Shown one piece after another: positions 26,303 through 38,374 of a DNA stretch of 64,000 nt. The position numbers and the translations under genes are program-made. Every line of letters begins with the position of its first letter. Position 1 is the first letter of the stretch. The stretch covers positions 62,001-126,000 of the forward strand of contig NZ_CABVPX010000008.1 of assembly GCF_902499125.1 (NCBI RefSeq), in the 5' to 3' direction. Below the pieces are notes generated by a model that saw nothing but the letters and a program-made list of their open reading frames with translations, was not told where the DNA came from and did not search any database. Source of the stretch: Burkholderia arboris (GTDB lineage: Bacteria; Pseudomonadota; Gammaproteobacteria; Burkholderiales; Burkholderiaceae).

Positions 26303-27223
26303 ATGACCGACAGACTCGACGGCGTGACGACCTTCGTCCAGGTAGTGGAATCGGGCAGCTTCGCGCTCGCCGCCGAGCGGCTCGACATGACGCGCTCGGC
26401 GGTCGGCAAGGCGATCGCGCGGCTCGAGAAGCGGCTCGGCGCGCGGCTGCTGCAACGCACGACGCGCAGCCAGAGCCTGACCGACGACGGCCAGGCGTAC
26501 TACGACCGCTGCGTGCGCGCGCTGTCGGAGCTGGAAGCGGCGGAAGCCGATCTCGATTGCGGCCGCAACGAGGCGCGCGGCAAACTGCGGCTGAGCGTGC
26601 CGCTCGCGTTCGGGCACCACTGCGTGACGCCGATCGTGCTGGACCTTGCGCGCAACTATCCGCATCTGCGGATCGATGTGTCGATCACCGACCGTTTCGT
26701 CGATCTCGTCGAGGAAGGCATCGACCTCGCCGTGCGGATCGGCACGCTCGCGGACAGCACGAGCCTCGCGGTGCGGCGGCTCGGCACGCAATACGGCAGC
26801 CTCGGCGCCGCGCCGTCGTATCTCGCGCGCTACGGAATGCCGAAGACGCTCGACGACCTGAAGCACCACCGGACGATCGCGTATTCACGCTCGGGCGTCA
26901 TTCAACCGTGGGACTTGCGCGCGCCGGACGGCTCGACGGTGCGGATCGACATGCCGCATCAACTGAGTTTCGACGACGTGCAGGCGATCGCGGCGGCCGG
27001 CGCGTCGGGGTTCGGGATCGCGTGGGTGCCGAGCTGGCTGCTCGACCATTACGTGAAGCGCGGCGAGATGGTGGTCGTGCTGGATCGCTGCTTCGTGTGC
27101 GAAGGCGACATCCACGCGATCTGGCCGAAGACGCGCTACCTGCCGCGCAAGACGCGCTGCGTGATCGACGCGCTCGCGCAGGCGATTCCGCCGATGATCG
27201 AGCGTCCCGCCGACGCGCGATGA
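26303..27223 (+). CDS. LysR-family transcriptional regulator
   Basis: A 306-residue regulator with an N-terminal winged HTH (SGSFALAAERLDMTRSAVGK, then AIARLEKRLGARLLQRTTRS) and a two-lobed substrate-binding domain from about residue 90. The wording is that of the CrgA/AaeR-like LysR subgroup. It is divergent from the MFS exporter and most likely controls it and itself. The inducer is unknown. Confidence 0.92.
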   Translation: MTDRLDGVTTFVQVVESGSFALAAERLDMTRSAVGKAIARLEKRLGARLLQRTTRSQSLTDDGQAYYDRCVRALSELEAAEADLDCGRNEARGKLRLSVPLAFGHHCVTPIVLDLARNYPHLRIDVSITDRFVDLVEEGIDLAVRIGTLADSTSLAVRRLGTQYGSLGAAPSYLARYGMPKTLDDLKHHRTIAYSRSGVIQPWDLRAPDGSTVRIDMPHQLSFDDVQAIAAAGASGFGIAWVPSWLLDHYVKRGEMVVVLDRCFVCEGDIHAIWPKTRYLPRKTRCVIDALAQAIPPMIERPADAR

Positions 27224-27266
27224 GATGGGTTGAAACCGACGCACCGCCGCGCGGCGCGTCGGGAGA

Positions 27267-28406
27267 TCACGCCGCGCCGAGATCGGCGAGCGGATGTGCG
27301 AACAGCTTCCACGGCGACGTCAGGAAATGCCGCACGCGTTCGGCGCGCACTTCGACCAGCGACGCGGGCGCCCAGCGCGGCTTGCGATCCTTGTCGACGA
27401 GATGCGCGCGCACGCCTTCGCAGAAGTCGCCTTCCTCGATCGCACGCGCGACGATGCCGAGCTCCATCCGGAACGATTCGGCGAGCGTCATCTGCCGGCC
27501 GCGCAACAGCGCCTCGCGCGTCACCGAGAGCATCGTCGGCGAATGGCTCGCGAGCGCATCGAGCGTCGCCTGCAACCATTGACGGTGCTCGCGCGACAGC
27601 TCTTCACGCGCGAGATCCTGCGTAAGCGTCGCGACGATCCGCTCGACGGTCGAGCGTTTGTCGAAGTGGCGGACGATCCACGGCATCTGGCTGTCGAGCG
27701 CCGCATGCGGCACCACGTTGCACGGCGGCTCGAACACCTTGCGCAGCAGCGGCAGCGCATCGCCTTCCCACCTGACGCTTTCGATGCGCGTCTCGAACGT
27801 GTCGAGCCACGCGGACGGCACGCACAGATCCGCAAGCTTCGCGCTCAGCGCGTCGGCGCCCGACAGCATCGCGCCCGTCAGCCCCGTGTACAGCTCGAGT
27901 TCGACCGGCATGCGCGACAGGAAATGCGTCGCGCCGACATCGGGCACGAGGCCGATGCGCGTTTCCGGCATCGCGATCTTGCTGCGCTCGGTCGCGACGC
28001 GCAGCGCCGCGCCTTGCGCAAGCCCCATGCCGCCGCCCATCGTCACGCCGTCCATCAGCGCGACCACCGGCTTCGGGAACGTGTGGATCGCGTAGTCGAG
28101 CCGGTATTCGTCGACGAAGAACGGCAGCCAGGTTTCGCGCTGCGCGACCATCCGGTGCAGCGCGCGCACGTCGCCGCCCGCGCAGAAGCCCTTCTCGCCC
28201 GCGCCGCGCAGCACGACCGCGACAATCTGTTCGTCGGTGCGGCAGCGTTCGAACAGCGCGGCCAGCTCGCCGATCATCGCGTACGACAGCGCGTTGAGCG
28301 CGGCCGGCCGGTTCAGCGTGATCAGCGCCACGCGGTTCACCACGCGGAACAGCACCTCGGGCGCGTGCTCCGCGAACGCGTCGTGTTTCGTCACCGGCGT
28401 GCTCAT
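27267..28406 (-). CDS. 3-hydroxyisobutyryl-CoA hydrolase
   Basis: A 379-residue crotonase-fold enzyme of the HIBCH type, longer than a normal enoyl-CoA hydratase. The oxyanion stretches GFCAGGDVRALH and DGVTMGGGMGLAQGA, and the catalytic-acid region PETRIGLVPDVGATH, match HIBCH proteins. It releases CoA from 3-hydroxyisobutyryl-CoA in valine breakdown. The start overlaps the stop of the hydratase gene by four bases (ATGA). It is the last gene of the six-gene leftward operon. GGAGAG lies 10 bases upstream. Confidence 0.9.
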   Translation of the reverse strand: MSTPVTKHDAFAEHAPEVLFRVVNRVALITLNRPAALNALSYAMIGELAALFERCRTDEQIVAVVLRGAGEKGFCAGGDVRALHRMVAQRETWLPFFVDEYRLDYAIHTFPKPVVALMDGVTMGGGMGLAQGAALRVATERSKIAMPETRIGLVPDVGATHFLSRMPVELELYTGLTGAMLSGADALSAKLADLCVPSAWLDTFETRIESVRWEGDALPLLRKVFEPPCNVVPHAALDSQMPWIVRHFDKRSTVERIVATLTQDLAREELSREHRQWLQATLDALASHSPTMLSVTREALLRGRQMTLAESFRMELGIVARAIEEGDFCEGVRAHLVDKDRKPRWAPASLVEVRAERVRHFLTSPWKLFAHPLADLGAA

Positions 28407-29194
28407 CGTTGCGGCTCTCCATCGGTGTGCCATTGCGGCGCGCGCTTGCCGAGGAACGCGGCCACGCCTTCGCGCGGATCGTTCGTGTCGAACAGGTCGA
28501 CGAAACGTTCGCGCTCGACCGCGAGCGCCGCACTGCGCGGCACGCCGCGGCGCGCGAGGCCGATCAGTTCCTTGCTGTACGCGACCGCATGCGGGCTCTG
28601 CCGCGCGACGTTGCGCGCGAGCGCCAGCGCCGCATCGCGCGCGGCCCCGCTTTCCACCACGTCCTCGACGAGGCCGATCCGCAGCGCCGTCGCCGCATCG
28701 ACGCGCGCGCCGGTCAGGATGATCTTCTTCGCCCAGCCCTCGCCGACGAGCCAGGGCAGCGTCTGCGTGCCGAGGCCGCACGGCAGCAGGCCGACCGACG
28801 GCTCCGGCAGCGCCATCTGCGCATGCGTCTCGGCGATCCGCAGGTCGCACGCGAGCGCGCATTCGAGCCCGCCGCCCATCGCATAGCCGTTGATCGCCGC
28901 GATCGTCACGACGCGTGCGTCATGCAGCGCCTCGAACGCCGCGCCGAAGCGCGACGCCATCGAGCGCGCGACCGCACGGTCGCCGTCGGCGAACGTGTTG
29001 AGGTCGGCGCCCGCGCTGAAGAACTTCGGGCCGTCGCCGGTGATCACGAGTGCCCGCACGCGCGGGTTGGCGTTCAGTTCGGCGACGGTCGCCTGCAGTT
29101 CCTGCAGCCCGTCGGCGGTAAAGGCGTTCGCGGGCGGACGCTTGAGCGTCGCGCACGCGATTGCGCCGTCGTCGACGTAGTCCAGTTCGATCAT
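28403..29194 (-). CDS. Enoyl-CoA hydratase (probable methacrylyl-CoA hydratase)
   Basis: A 263-residue crotonase. The oxyanion-hole segments are FFSAGADLNTF and INGYAMGGGLECALACD, with PEPSVGLLPCGLGTQ in the active-site region. In this operon its job is most likely hydration of methacrylyl-CoA to 3-hydroxyisobutyryl-CoA, between the acyl-CoA dehydrogenase and the hydrolase. Start (29192-29194) overlaps the mmsB stop by one base, and its stop overlaps the hydrolase start, so three genes appear translationally coupled. Confidence 0.88.
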   Translation of the reverse strand: MIELDYVDDGAIACATLKRPPANAFTADGLQELQATVAELNANPRVRALVITGDGPKFFSAGADLNTFADGDRAVARSMASRFGAAFEALHDARVVTIAAINGYAMGGGLECALACDLRIAETHAQMALPEPSVGLLPCGLGTQTLPWLVGEGWAKKIILTGARVDAATALRIGLVEDVVESGAARDAALALARNVARQSPHAVAYSKELIGLARRGVPRSAALAVERERFVDLFDTNDPREGVAAFLGKRAPQWHTDGEPQR

Positions 29195-30093
29195 CACGCG
29201 TCCTTCTTCGTTGCCGGTTGGTACAGGCGGATCACCGCCGAGAAATCGAGCTGGCCGTCGCCGCGGCTGCTCATCGTCTGGTACAGCTGCTGCGCGAGCG
29301 CGCCGAGATAGACGGGCTGGCGTGCCTGCTTCGCCGCGTCGTTCGCGAGGCCGAGATCCTTCAGCATCAGGTCGGTGCCGAAGCCGCCCGAGTAGCCGCG
29401 CGACGACGGCGCGGTCTCGATCACGCCCGGATACGGGTTGTAGGTATCCGAGCTCCAGCAACGGCCCGTCGACGTGTTGACGATGCCGGCCAGCACCTTC
29501 GGGTCGATGCCGAGCGCGACGCCGAGCGACATCGCCTCCGACACGGCCGCCATCGAGATGCCGAGCACGAGGTTGTTGCAGACCTTCGCGACCTGCCCCA
29601 TGCCCGTCGCGCCGCAGTGGACGATGTTCTTGCCCATGCCCGCGAGCACCGGCTTCACGCGCTCGAAATCCGCGTCGCTGCCGCCGACCATGAAGGTCAG
29701 CGTGCCGGCCGCCGCGCCGCCGGTGCCGCCCGACACCGGCGCATCGACGAACGCGCCGCCGTGCTCGCGCACCAGCGCGCCGAATGCCTGTGCGCTCGCC
29801 GGGTCGATCGTGCTCGAATCGATCACGGTCGCGCCCGCGCCGAGGCCGGCCAGCACGCCGTTCTCGCCGGACAGCACCGAGCGCACGTGCGGCGCGGCCG
29901 GCAGCATCGTGATCACGAACGTCGCGCCCGACGCCGCATCGCGCGGCGACGCGGCCACCTGCGCGCCGGCGTCCTGCAGCGCGCGCAACGCGTCGGCGCT
30001 CAGGTCGAACGCGTGCACTTCATGGCCGGCTTTCAGCAGGTTCAGCGCCATCGGCGCGCCCATGTGGCCGAGGCCGATAAATCCGATTTTCAT
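29194..30093 (-). CDS. mmsB: 3-hydroxyisobutyrate dehydrogenase
   Basis: A 299-residue beta-hydroxyacid dehydrogenase. The NAD-binding motif GFIGLGHMGAPMALNL (4-19), the substrate motif DAPVSGGTGGAAAGTL and the catalytic-lysine region GQVAKVCNNL are all present. It oxidises 3-hydroxyisobutyrate to methylmalonate semialdehyde. A strong SD (GGAGGAG) precedes ATG 30091-30093. It lies 18 bp after mmsA. Confidence 0.95.
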   Translation of the reverse strand: MKIGFIGLGHMGAPMALNLLKAGHEVHAFDLSADALRALQDAGAQVAASPRDAASGATFVITMLPAAPHVRSVLSGENGVLAGLGAGATVIDSSTIDPASAQAFGALVREHGGAFVDAPVSGGTGGAAAGTLTFMVGGSDADFERVKPVLAGMGKNIVHCGATGMGQVAKVCNNLVLGISMAAVSEAMSLGVALGIDPKVLAGIVNTSTGRCWSSDTYNPYPGVIETAPSSRGYSGGFGTDLMLKDLGLANDAAKQARQPVYLGALAQQLYQTMSSRGDGQLDFSAVIRLYQPATKKDA

Positions 30094-30111
30094 GGTGGTC
30101 TCCTCCGCCGC

Positions 30112-31641
30112 TCAATGCAGCCGGATCGTCGTGTTCACCGGGCCGGCCGTCGTGTCGTCGTCGAACCAGCGGGCGGTGACCGTCTTGGTCTGCGTGTAGA
30201 ACTGCACGACCTGCTTGCCGTACGGGCCGAGATCGCCGAGCTTCGAGCCGCGCGAACCGGTGAAGCTGAAGAACGGCACGGGCACCGGGATCGGGATGTT
30301 GATGCCGACCTGGCCGATGTCGATCTCGCTCTGGAACTTGCGCGCGGCCGCGCCGCTCTGCGTGAACAGGCCGACGCCGTTGCCGAACGGGTTCGCGTTG
30401 ACGAGCGCGATCGCTTCGTCGAGCGTGTCGACTTCCATGACGACCAGCACCGGGCCGAAGATTTCATGCGTGTAGACCGACATGCCGGTCGTCACGCCCG
30501 AGAAGATCGTCGGGCCGATGAAGTTGCCGTGCTCGTAGCCGTCCACCTTCACGCCGCGGCCGTCGAGTTCGAGCTTCGCGCCTTCCTTCACGCCCGCGTC
30601 GACCAGCGACAGGATGCGTTCCTTCGCGGTCTTCGACACGACCGGCCCGACGTCCGTGCCGGCTTCCGCGCCCGCATTGACTTTCAGTGCCTTCGCCTTC
30701 GCGACGAGATCCGGCAGCCAGTCGCGCGCCTTGCCGACGAGCACCGCGACCGACGTCGCCATGCAGCGCTGGCCGGCGGCGCCGAAACCCGCGCCGACGA
30801 GTGCGTTGATCGCCTGCTCGCGGTTCGCGTCGGGCAGGACGATCGCGTGGTTCTTCGCGCCCATCATCGACTGCACGCGCTTGCCGTGCGCGCTGCCGAG
30901 GTTGTACACGTGCGTGCCGACCGCCGTCGAGCCGACGAACGAGATCGCCTTCACGAGCGGATGCGTGCAGATCGCATCGACGACTTCCTTGCCGCCGTGC
31001 ACGACGTTCAGTACGCCTTTCGGTACACCGGCTTCGACCGCGAGCTCGACGAGTTCCATCGTCGACATCGGATCCTGCTCGGACGGCTTCAGCACGAACG
31101 TGTTGCCGCACACGATCGCCATCGGGAACATCCACAGCGGAATCATCGCGGGGAAGTTGAACGGCGTGATCCCCGCGCATACACCGAGCGGCTGGCGCAG
31201 CGTGTAGGTATCGACGCCGCCCGCGACGTTCTCCGCGAATTCGCCGAGCTGCAGCGTGCCGATCGAACACGCGTGCTCGACCACTTCGAGGCCGCGGAAG
31301 ATGTCGCCTTCGGCGTCGGGAATCGTCTTGCCCTGCTCGGCCGTCAGCGTCTTCGCGATGCGTTGCAGGTTCGTGCGCACGAGATCCTGGAACTTCAGCA
31401 TGATGCGCATGCGCGCGGCGATCGGCGTGTTCTTCCACGTCGCGTACGCGGCGTGCGCGGCCTGCACGGCCGCGTCGACTTCGGCGACGGTCGCGAACGG
31501 CACGCGCGCGAGCACCTGCTGCGTCGCCGGGTTGACGATGTCGCGCCACTCATGGGTGGCGGACTCGACGAAGGCGCCGTCGATCAGCAGCTTGACCGTC
31601 GGCACGTCTTGCCCGGTACGGGGCGTCGGATTCGCGTTCAT
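30112..31641 (-). CDS. mmsA: Methylmalonate-semialdehyde dehydrogenase (CoA-acylating)
   Basis: A 509-residue aldehyde dehydrogenase. The family signature [11 protein letters not shown] holds the catalytic cysteine, preceded by [12 protein letters not shown], with [14 protein letters not shown] near the cofactor site; these match MmsA rather than general ALDHs. It converts methylmalonate semialdehyde with CoA and NAD+ to propionyl-CoA. AAGGAG lies 9 bases before the chosen ATG (31639-31641). It is preceded by a 109-bp gap after the acyl-CoA synthetase gene. Confidence 0.95.
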   Translation of the reverse strand: MNANPTPRTGQDVPTVKLLIDGAFVESATHEWRDIVNPATQQVLARVPFATVAEVDAAVQAAHAAYATWKNTPIAARMRIMLKFQDLVRTNLQRIAKTLTAEQGKTIPDAEGDIFRGLEVVEHACSIGTLQLGEFAENVAGGVDTYTLRQPLGVCAGITPFNFPAMIPLWMFPMAIVCGNTFVLKPSEQDPMSTMELVELAVEAGVPKGVLNVVHGGKEVVDAICTHPLVKAISFVGSTAVGTHVYNLGSAHGKRVQSMMGAKNHAIVLPDANREQAINALVGAGFGAAGQRCMATSVAVLVGKARDWLPDLVAKAKALKVNAGAEAGTDVGPVVSKTAKERILSLVDAGVKEGAKLELDGRGVKVDGYEHGNFIGPTIFSGVTTGMSVYTHEIFGPVLVVMEVDTLDEAIALVNANPFGNGVGLFTQSGAAARKFQSEIDIGQVGINIPIPVPVPFFSFTGSRGSKLGDLGPYGKQVVQFYTQTKTVTARWFDDDTTAGPVNTTIRLH

Positions 31642-31750
31642 CGATGCATTCTCCTTGCAGTGGGCCGCGTAGCGTCATGCATCGCGCGGCCGGTTCGGTT
31701 CGGCTGCGGGCGGCGGCCGCGACATGCGGCGCGCGCGGCCCGCGGTCACG

Positions 31751-33457
31751 TCATTTCAATTCAGCAGCAAAATCTTCTTCCCAGTATTCGCCTGGCATCC
31801 GCGCGCTCGCGTCGTCGCCGCGCTCGATCTCGCGACGACGCAGCTCGACACGGCGGATCTTCCCCGAGATCGTCTTCGGCAGCTCCGCGAACTGCAGGCG
31901 GCGGATCCGCTTGTACGGCGCGAGCTTCTCGCGCGAGAAGCGGAAGATCTCCAGCGCGAGTTCGGGGCTTTCCTCGTAGCCCTGCCGCAGCGTGATGAAA
32001 GTCTTCGGCACCGATAGCCGCACGGGATCGGGGCTCGGTACGACGGCCGCCTCGGCGATCGCCGGATGCTCGATCAGCACGCTCTCGAGTTCGAACGGGC
32101 TCAACCGGTAGTCGGACGACTTGAACACGTCGTCCGCGCGGCCGATGTACACGTAGTAGCCGTCGTCGCCGCGCATCGCGATGTCCGACGTACGGTAGTG
32201 ACCGTCGCGCATCGCATGGGCCGTCGCGTCCGGGTTGTTCGCATAGCCTTTCATCAGCCCGACCGGGCGCGTGACGTCGGCGCCGATCGGCAGCGCGACC
32301 TCGCCTTCGGTCACCGGCACGCCGTCCGGGTCGAGCAGCGCGATCCGGTAGCCGGGCAGCGGCCGGCCCATCGAGCCCGCGACGACCGGCTGGCCCGGCG
32401 AGTTGCCGATCAGGCAGGTCGTCTCGGTCTGGCCGTAGCCGTCGCGGATCGAGATGTTCCACGCCTTCTTCACGCGCTCGATGATCTCGGGGTTCAGCGG
32501 CTCGCCCGCGCCGACGATCTCGCGCAGCTTCACGTCGAACGACGCGAGCGGCTGCTGGACCAGCATGCGCCACACGGTCGGCGGTGCGCACAGCGTCGTC
32601 ACCTGGTATTTGACGAGCGCATCGAGCACGACCTTCGGCTCGAAACGCGCGTAGTTGAATGCGAACACGCAGGCCTGCGCATTCCACGGCGCGAAGAAGC
32701 AGCTCCACGCGTGCTTCGCCCAGCCCGGCGAGCTGATGTTCCAGTGGATGTCGCCCGGCTGCAGGCCGACCCAGTACATCGTCGACAGATGGCCGACCGG
32801 ATAGGTGCGGTGCGTATGCTCGACGAGCTTCGGCTTCGACGTCGTGCCCGACGTGAAGTACAGCAGCATCGGATCGTTCGCGTGCGTGACGGCGCCCGGC
32901 TCGAATTCGGCGCTCGCCGCATAGCCGTCGTTCATCGCGAGCCAGCCCGCGCGCGACGCGCCGGCAACGATCTTCCGCGCGAGGCCGAGATCGGCCTGTT
33001 CGAATTTGGCGGTTTCGTTCTCGTCGACGATCGCGTATTTCGCGCCGCCGATCTGCACGCGGTCGCGCACGTCGTCGGGCGACAGTTGCGTGGTGGCAGG
33101 CAGCACGATCGCGCCGAGCTTCATCGCGGCGAGCATCGCGTCCCACAGCTCGACACGGTTCGGCAGCATCAGCAGGATGCGATCGCCGCGCACGACGCCG
33201 ATCGAGCGCAGCCAGTTCGCGATCCGCGACGAACGCTCGGACATCTGCGCGAACGAATACGGATCGCCCGTACCGGTTGCCGCGTCGACGATCCACAGCG
33301 CGGGCTGGTCGTTGCCGCGCGCCATCGGGTCGAAATAGTCGAGCGCCCAGTTGAATGCATCGAGCACCGGCCATTCGAAATCGCGGTACGCGGTTTCGTA
33401 GTCGGTGCGATGGCGCAGCAGAAAGTCGCGTGCGTTCAGGAATGCCTGTACCGTCAT
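31751..33457 (-). CDS. Acyl-CoA synthetase (AMP-binding, medium/short-chain type)
   Basis: A 568-residue ANL-family ligase. The P-loop motif YFTSGTTSKPKLVEHTH, the GYGQTETTCLIG motif and the hinge region YYVYIGRADDVFKSSDYRLSP are intact, as is the C-terminal PKTISGKIRR with the catalytic lysine. It resembles AcsM/acetoacetyl-type short or medium acyl-CoA ligases. In this operon it may activate isobutyrate or another branched acid so the pathway can start from the free acid as well as from valine (inference). GGAGGAAACG precedes ATG 33455-33457. Confidence 0.9.
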   Translation of the reverse strand: MTVQAFLNARDFLLRHRTDYETAYRDFEWPVLDAFNWALDYFDPMARGNDQPALWIVDAATGTGDPYSFAQMSERSSRIANWLRSIGVVRGDRILLMLPNRVELWDAMLAAMKLGAIVLPATTQLSPDDVRDRVQIGGAKYAIVDENETAKFEQADLGLARKIVAGASRAGWLAMNDGYAASAEFEPGAVTHANDPMLLYFTSGTTSKPKLVEHTHRTYPVGHLSTMYWVGLQPGDIHWNISSPGWAKHAWSCFFAPWNAQACVFAFNYARFEPKVVLDALVKYQVTTLCAPPTVWRMLVQQPLASFDVKLREIVGAGEPLNPEIIERVKKAWNISIRDGYGQTETTCLIGNSPGQPVVAGSMGRPLPGYRIALLDPDGVPVTEGEVALPIGADVTRPVGLMKGYANNPDATAHAMRDGHYRTSDIAMRGDDGYYVYIGRADDVFKSSDYRLSPFELESVLIEHPAIAEAAVVPSPDPVRLSVPKTFITLRQGYEESPELALEIFRFSREKLAPYKRIRRLQFAELPKTISGKIRRVELRRREIERGDDASARMPGEYWEEDFAAELK

Positions 33458-33617
33458 CGTTTCCTCCAGTCTCCATGTCTCGCGGTCAAGCGGCGCACGT
33501 GCTGCAGCGCGTGCCCGCCTGCCTCTGTTGCGGCGCACGGTCACGTCGTTGCGTGCCGCGTTCACCGCGCTGCCCTCGTGCCCTGCGTGATGTTTCGACC
33601 GGTGCAACCGCCGCGGC

Positions 33618-34853
<1,236 letters not shown>

Positions 34854-34888
34854 TTACACTGAGCGTTTTTGCCACACCGGCGACACCG

Positions 34889-35923
34889 ATGAAGCAGGAA
34901 GACAAGGGAACCGTCGCGATCAGCCTCGTCGCTTACAGCGTCGCGCTCGCCACGCGGCGCGGCGTCGCGGCCGAGCCGCTGCTCGCGCAGGCCGGCATCG
35001 CGCCCGCGCTGCTCGCACAGCCGCGCGCACGCGTGTCCGCGCAGCAGTACGGCGCGCTGTGGAACGCGATCGCACGCACGATGGACGACGAGTTTTTCGG
35101 GCAGGATCGCCACCCGATGCGCAGCGGCAGCTTCATCGCGATGAGCCAGTCCGCGCTGTCCGCGCGTGACGGGCTGCACGCGATGGCGCGCGCGGTGAAT
35201 TTCATGCACTGCGTGCTCGACGACCTGCACGCGGAGCTCGACGCGAACCCGCAGCGCGTGCGGCTGCGTTTCGTGCACCGCAACAATGGCGCGACGCCCG
35301 CGATGTTCACGTACGCGACCTATTTCATCATCGTGTACGGGCTGACCTGCTGGCTGATCGGGCGCCGCATTCCGCTGCTGCATGCGAGCTTCCGCTGCGA
35401 CACGCCGCCTGCCGACCACGAGTATCCGTCGATGTTCTGCGACGACATGCGGTTCAACGAACCCGATTCGTATGTCGATTTCGATCCCGAATTCGCGACG
35501 CTGCCGGTCGTGCAGAACGCGAAGACGCTGAAAACCTTCCTGCGCAACGCGCCGGCCAGCTTCATCGTCAAGTATCGCAACCCGAATGCGCTCGCGCAGC
35601 GCGTGCGCGCGGTGCTGCGCGGGATGCCGCCCGCCGCGTGGCCCGGCGCGGGCGGGATGGCCGCGCGGCTGCACGTGGCCGAGGCCACGCTGCGCCGCAA
35701 GCTGCACCAGGAAGGCCAGGCGTACCAGTCGATCAAGGACACGCTGCGGCGCGATCTCGCGTTCGAGGCGCTGGCCGACCCCGCACGCACGATCGCCGAC
35801 GTCGCTGCCGCCACCGGTTTCGCCGAACCGAGCGCGTTCTACCGCGCGTTCCGCAAATGGAGCGGGCGCAGCCCGGCCGACTATCGCGACGAAGTGCTCG
35901 CGCGCGGCGGCGGCGCGGTCTGA
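34889..35923 (+). CDS. AraC-family regulator (OruR/arabinose-binding-domain type)
   Basis: A 344-residue regulator with an N-terminal about 190-residue ligand domain of the ArgR/OruR kind (ATRRGVAAEPLLAQAGI) and a C-terminal double HTH with LHVAEATLRRKLHQEG and the conserved IADVAAATGFAEPSAFYRAF. It is divergent from the valine/isobutyrate operon, whose activator it probably is, in the way mmsR controls mmsAB in Pseudomonas (known precedent; the family subtype differs). The -10-like TACACT at 34855-34860 faces its start. Confidence 0.88.
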   Translation: MKQEDKGTVAISLVAYSVALATRRGVAAEPLLAQAGIAPALLAQPRARVSAQQYGALWNAIARTMDDEFFGQDRHPMRSGSFIAMSQSALSARDGLHAMARAVNFMHCVLDDLHAELDANPQRVRLRFVHRNNGATPAMFTYATYFIIVYGLTCWLIGRRIPLLHASFRCDTPPADHEYPSMFCDDMRFNEPDSYVDFDPEFATLPVVQNAKTLKTFLRNAPASFIVKYRNPNALAQRVRAVLRGMPPAAWPGAGGMAARLHVAEATLRRKLHQEGQAYQSIKDTLRRDLAFEALADPARTIADVAAATGFAEPSAFYRAFRKWSGRSPADYRDEVLARGGGAV

Positions 35924-36044
35924 ATCCGCGCTACGCGGCCGCGGCTTCGCGCTTTCCGCCGAAACCGCCTAATCTTTAAGCATCGGGCCCACGCCCTTTC
36001 CGCAAGCCGGACGGCACGCGGCCGCGCGCCGCCCGGACGTCCCG

Positions 36045-37604
36045 ATGCACGTTCACCGTCATGAGCCGCCGCCGGCGCCTGCCGCGCCCGACGGCCGCCC
36101 CCGTCACCCGCTGTCCGCGCGGGTCGCGCGCGCCGCGCTGTTCGCGGCGCTGCTCGTCGTGTGCGCTGCCGTCGCCGCGCCACCATCCGTCGACTCGCCC
36201 GCGGCACGCCCGGTCGTCGTGATCCCCGTCAACGGCGCGATCGGCCCGGCCAGCGCCGATTTCATCGTGCGTTCGCTCGACCGTGCCGCCCGCGAGCGCG
36301 CGCCGCTCGCGATCCTGCAGCTCGACACGCCCGGCGGCCTCGATACGTCGATGCGGCAGATCATCAAGGCGATCCTCGGCTCGCCGGTGCCGGTCGCCGC
36401 GTTCGTCGCACCGGGCGGCGCACGGGCCGCGAGCGCGGGCACCTACATCGTCTATGCAAGCCACTTCGCGGCGATGGCGCCCGGCACCAATCTCGGCGCG
36501 GCGTCGCCCGTGCAGTTCGGCATCGGCGGCGCCGCGCCGCCGGGCGGAAACCCGGCGGCACCGCGTCCGACCGGTGCGGCGGGCGCATCCGGCGCATCGG
36601 ATGCATCCGCCACGGCCGCGCTGCCGACCGATACGCAGTCGACCGAGATCCGCAAGGCGATGCAGGACGCCTCCGCGTATATCCGCGGCCTCGCGCAATT
36701 GCGCGGGCGCAACGCCGAATGGGCCGAGCGCGCGGTGCGCGAGGCTGTGAGCCTGTCGGCGAACGAGGCGCGCGCGCAGCATGTGGTCGACCTGATCGCG
36801 CTGGATCCTGCCGACCTCGCACGCCAGCTCGACGGCCATAGCGCGACGACCACGGCCGGCACGGTGCGGCTCGCGACCGCGCACGCGCCGCTCGTCGTCG
36901 TCGAACCCGACTGGCGCAGCCGTTTTCTCGCGATCATCGCCGATCCGAACGTCGCGCTGATCCTGCTGACGATCGGCATCTACGGCCTGTTCTTCGAGTT
37001 CGCGAACCCGGGCTTCGTGCTGCCGGGTGTCGTCGGCACGATCTGCCTGCTGGTCGGGCTGTTCGCGATGCAGTTGCTGCCGATCAGCTATGCGGGCCTT
37101 GGCCTCGTGCTGCTCGGGCTCGGCTGCCTTGTCGCCGAGGCGTTCCTGCCGACCTTCGGCGTGCTCGGGTTCGGCGGGATCGTGTCGTTCACGATCGGCG
37201 CGCTGATGCTGATCGACACCGACGTGCCCGGTTACGGGATTCCGTGGCCCGTGATCGCGAGCCTTGCGCTCGGCGGCGGGCTGCTCGTCGCGGGCGTGTC
37301 GAGCGTCGCGCTGCGCGCGCGGCGCCGGCCGGTCGTGACGGGCGCCGAGGCGATGCTCGGCAGCATCGGCGAAGTGCTCGACGACGGCCTCCATCCGGAC
37401 CAGCCGCACGGTGCGGCCGGCGCCGCGCCGTCGGCCGCCGGCTGGGCGCTCGTGCACGGCGAGCGCTGGCGCGTGGCGAGCAGCGCACCGCTGGCCGCCG
37501 GCTGCCGCGTGCGCGTCACCGGCCGCCACGGCCTGCTGCTCACCGTCGCACCGCTCTACGACGCGCCCGCGCCACAACAACAACACCAGGGAGCATCAAC
37601 ATGA
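36045..37604 (+). CDS. NfeD-type membrane serine protease (ClpP-class)
   Basis: A 519-residue protein with an N-terminal signal/anchor (about 25-45) and a ClpP-like periplasmic protease domain. That domain has [14 protein letters not shown] (substrate-binding loop) and the serine in [14 protein letters not shown], with the catalytic Lys probably in the helix after it. Four membrane spans (about 285-425) and a C-terminal NfeD OB-fold domain follow. Such proteases cut stomatin-like partners. The stop overlaps the SPFH gene start (ATGA at 37601-37604), so the pair is co-translated, as in the conserved NfeD-stomatin operons. Confidence 0.9.
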   Translation: MHVHRHEPPPAPAAPDGRPRHPLSARVARAALFAALLVVCAAVAAPPSVDSPAARPVVVIPVNGAIGPASADFIVRSLDRAARERAPLAILQLDTPGGLDTSMRQIIKAILGSPVPVAAFVAPGGARAASAGTYIVYASHFAAMAPGTNLGAASPVQFGIGGAAPPGGNPAAPRPTGAAGASGASDASATAALPTDTQSTEIRKAMQDASAYIRGLAQLRGRNAEWAERAVREAVSLSANEARAQHVVDLIALDPADLARQLDGHSATTTAGTVRLATAHAPLVVVEPDWRSRFLAIIADPNVALILLTIGIYGLFFEFANPGFVLPGVVGTICLLVGLFAMQLLPISYAGLGLVLLGLGCLVAEAFLPTFGVLGFGGIVSFTIGALMLIDTDVPGYGIPWPVIASLALGGGLLVAGVSSVALRARRRPVVTGAEAMLGSIGEVLDDGLHPDQPHGAAGAAPSAAGWALVHGERWRVASSAPLAAGCRVRVTGRHGLLLTVAPLYDAPAPQQQHQGAST

Positions 37605-38374
37605 TTGGCTACACCTTCGGCTTCAGCAGCGTCCTGATCGTCTTCGTCGTGGTGCTCGTCGCGTCGTCGATCCGTATCTTCCGCGAGTACGAGCGCGGCG
37701 TCGTGTTCATGCTCGGCCGGTTCTGGAAAGTGAAGGGCCCGGGGCTCGTGCTGATCATCCCGATCGTCCAGCAGGTCGTGCGGATCGACCTGCGCACCGT
37801 CGTGTTCGACGTGCCGCCGCAGGACGTGATCACGCGCGACAACGTGTCGGTGAAGGTCAATGCGGTCGTGTATTTCCGCGTCGTCGATCCGGAGAAGGCG
37901 GTGATCCAGGTCGCGCGCTTCTTCGACGCGACGAGCCAGCTGTCGCAGACGACGCTGCGGTCGGTACTCGGCAAGCACGAGCTCGATGCGCTGCTGGCCG
38001 AGCGCGAACAGCTGAACGCCGACATCCAGAAGACGCTCGACGCGCAGACCGACGCATGGGGGATCAAGGTGTCGACGGTCGAGATCAAGCACGTCGACCT
38101 GAATGAAACGATGGTGCGCGCGATCGCGCGGCAGGCCGAGGCCGAGCGCGAACGGCGCGCGAAGGTGATTCATGCGGAAGGCGAGCTGCAGGCGTCCGAG
38201 AAGCTGCTGCAGGCCGCGCAACGGCTCGCGCAGGAGCCGCAGGCGATGCAGCTGCGCTACCTGCAGACGCTGACGACGATCGCGGCGGACAAGAATTCGA
38301 CGATCGTGTTTCCGCTGCCGATCGATCTGCTGGGGGCGTTGCTGGACCGGCTGGGCGGGAAGCGCGAGGCGTAA
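37601..38374 (+). CDS. SPFH/stomatin-like membrane protein
   Basis: A 257-residue stomatin family protein. One N-terminal membrane hairpin (residues 9-24) is followed by the SPFH domain with [33 protein letters not shown] and a charged C-terminal helix. It forms large ring assemblies in the membrane and is a substrate of its NfeD partner. The last 77 codons (from 38141) are repeated with about 90% identity at 41654-41885 on the far side of the sulfotransferase gene. The 3' end has probably been involved in a recombination event. Confidence 0.9.
   Translation: MIGYTFGFSSVLIVFVVVLVASSIRIFREYERGVVFMLGRFWKVKGPGLVLIIPIVQQVVRIDLRTVVFDVPPQDVITRDNVSVKVNAVVYFRVVDPEKAVIQVARFFDATSQLSQTTLRSVLGKHELDALLAEREQLNADIQKTLDAQTDAWGIKVSTVEIKHVDLNETMVRAIARQAEAERERRAKVIHAEGELQASEKLLQAAQRLAQEPQAMQLRYLQTLTTIAADKNSTIVFPLPIDLLGALLDRLGGKREA
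38141..38374 (+). repeat. 3' part of the SPFH gene, member one of a direct repeat
   Basis: These 234 bases of intact coding sequence match 41654-41885 in the same orientation, with about nine of ten bases identical by eye and a 2-base gap in the other copy. Several differences are third-codon-position changes, so the two copies probably came from different lineages and were not made by a fresh local duplication. Confidence 0.8.
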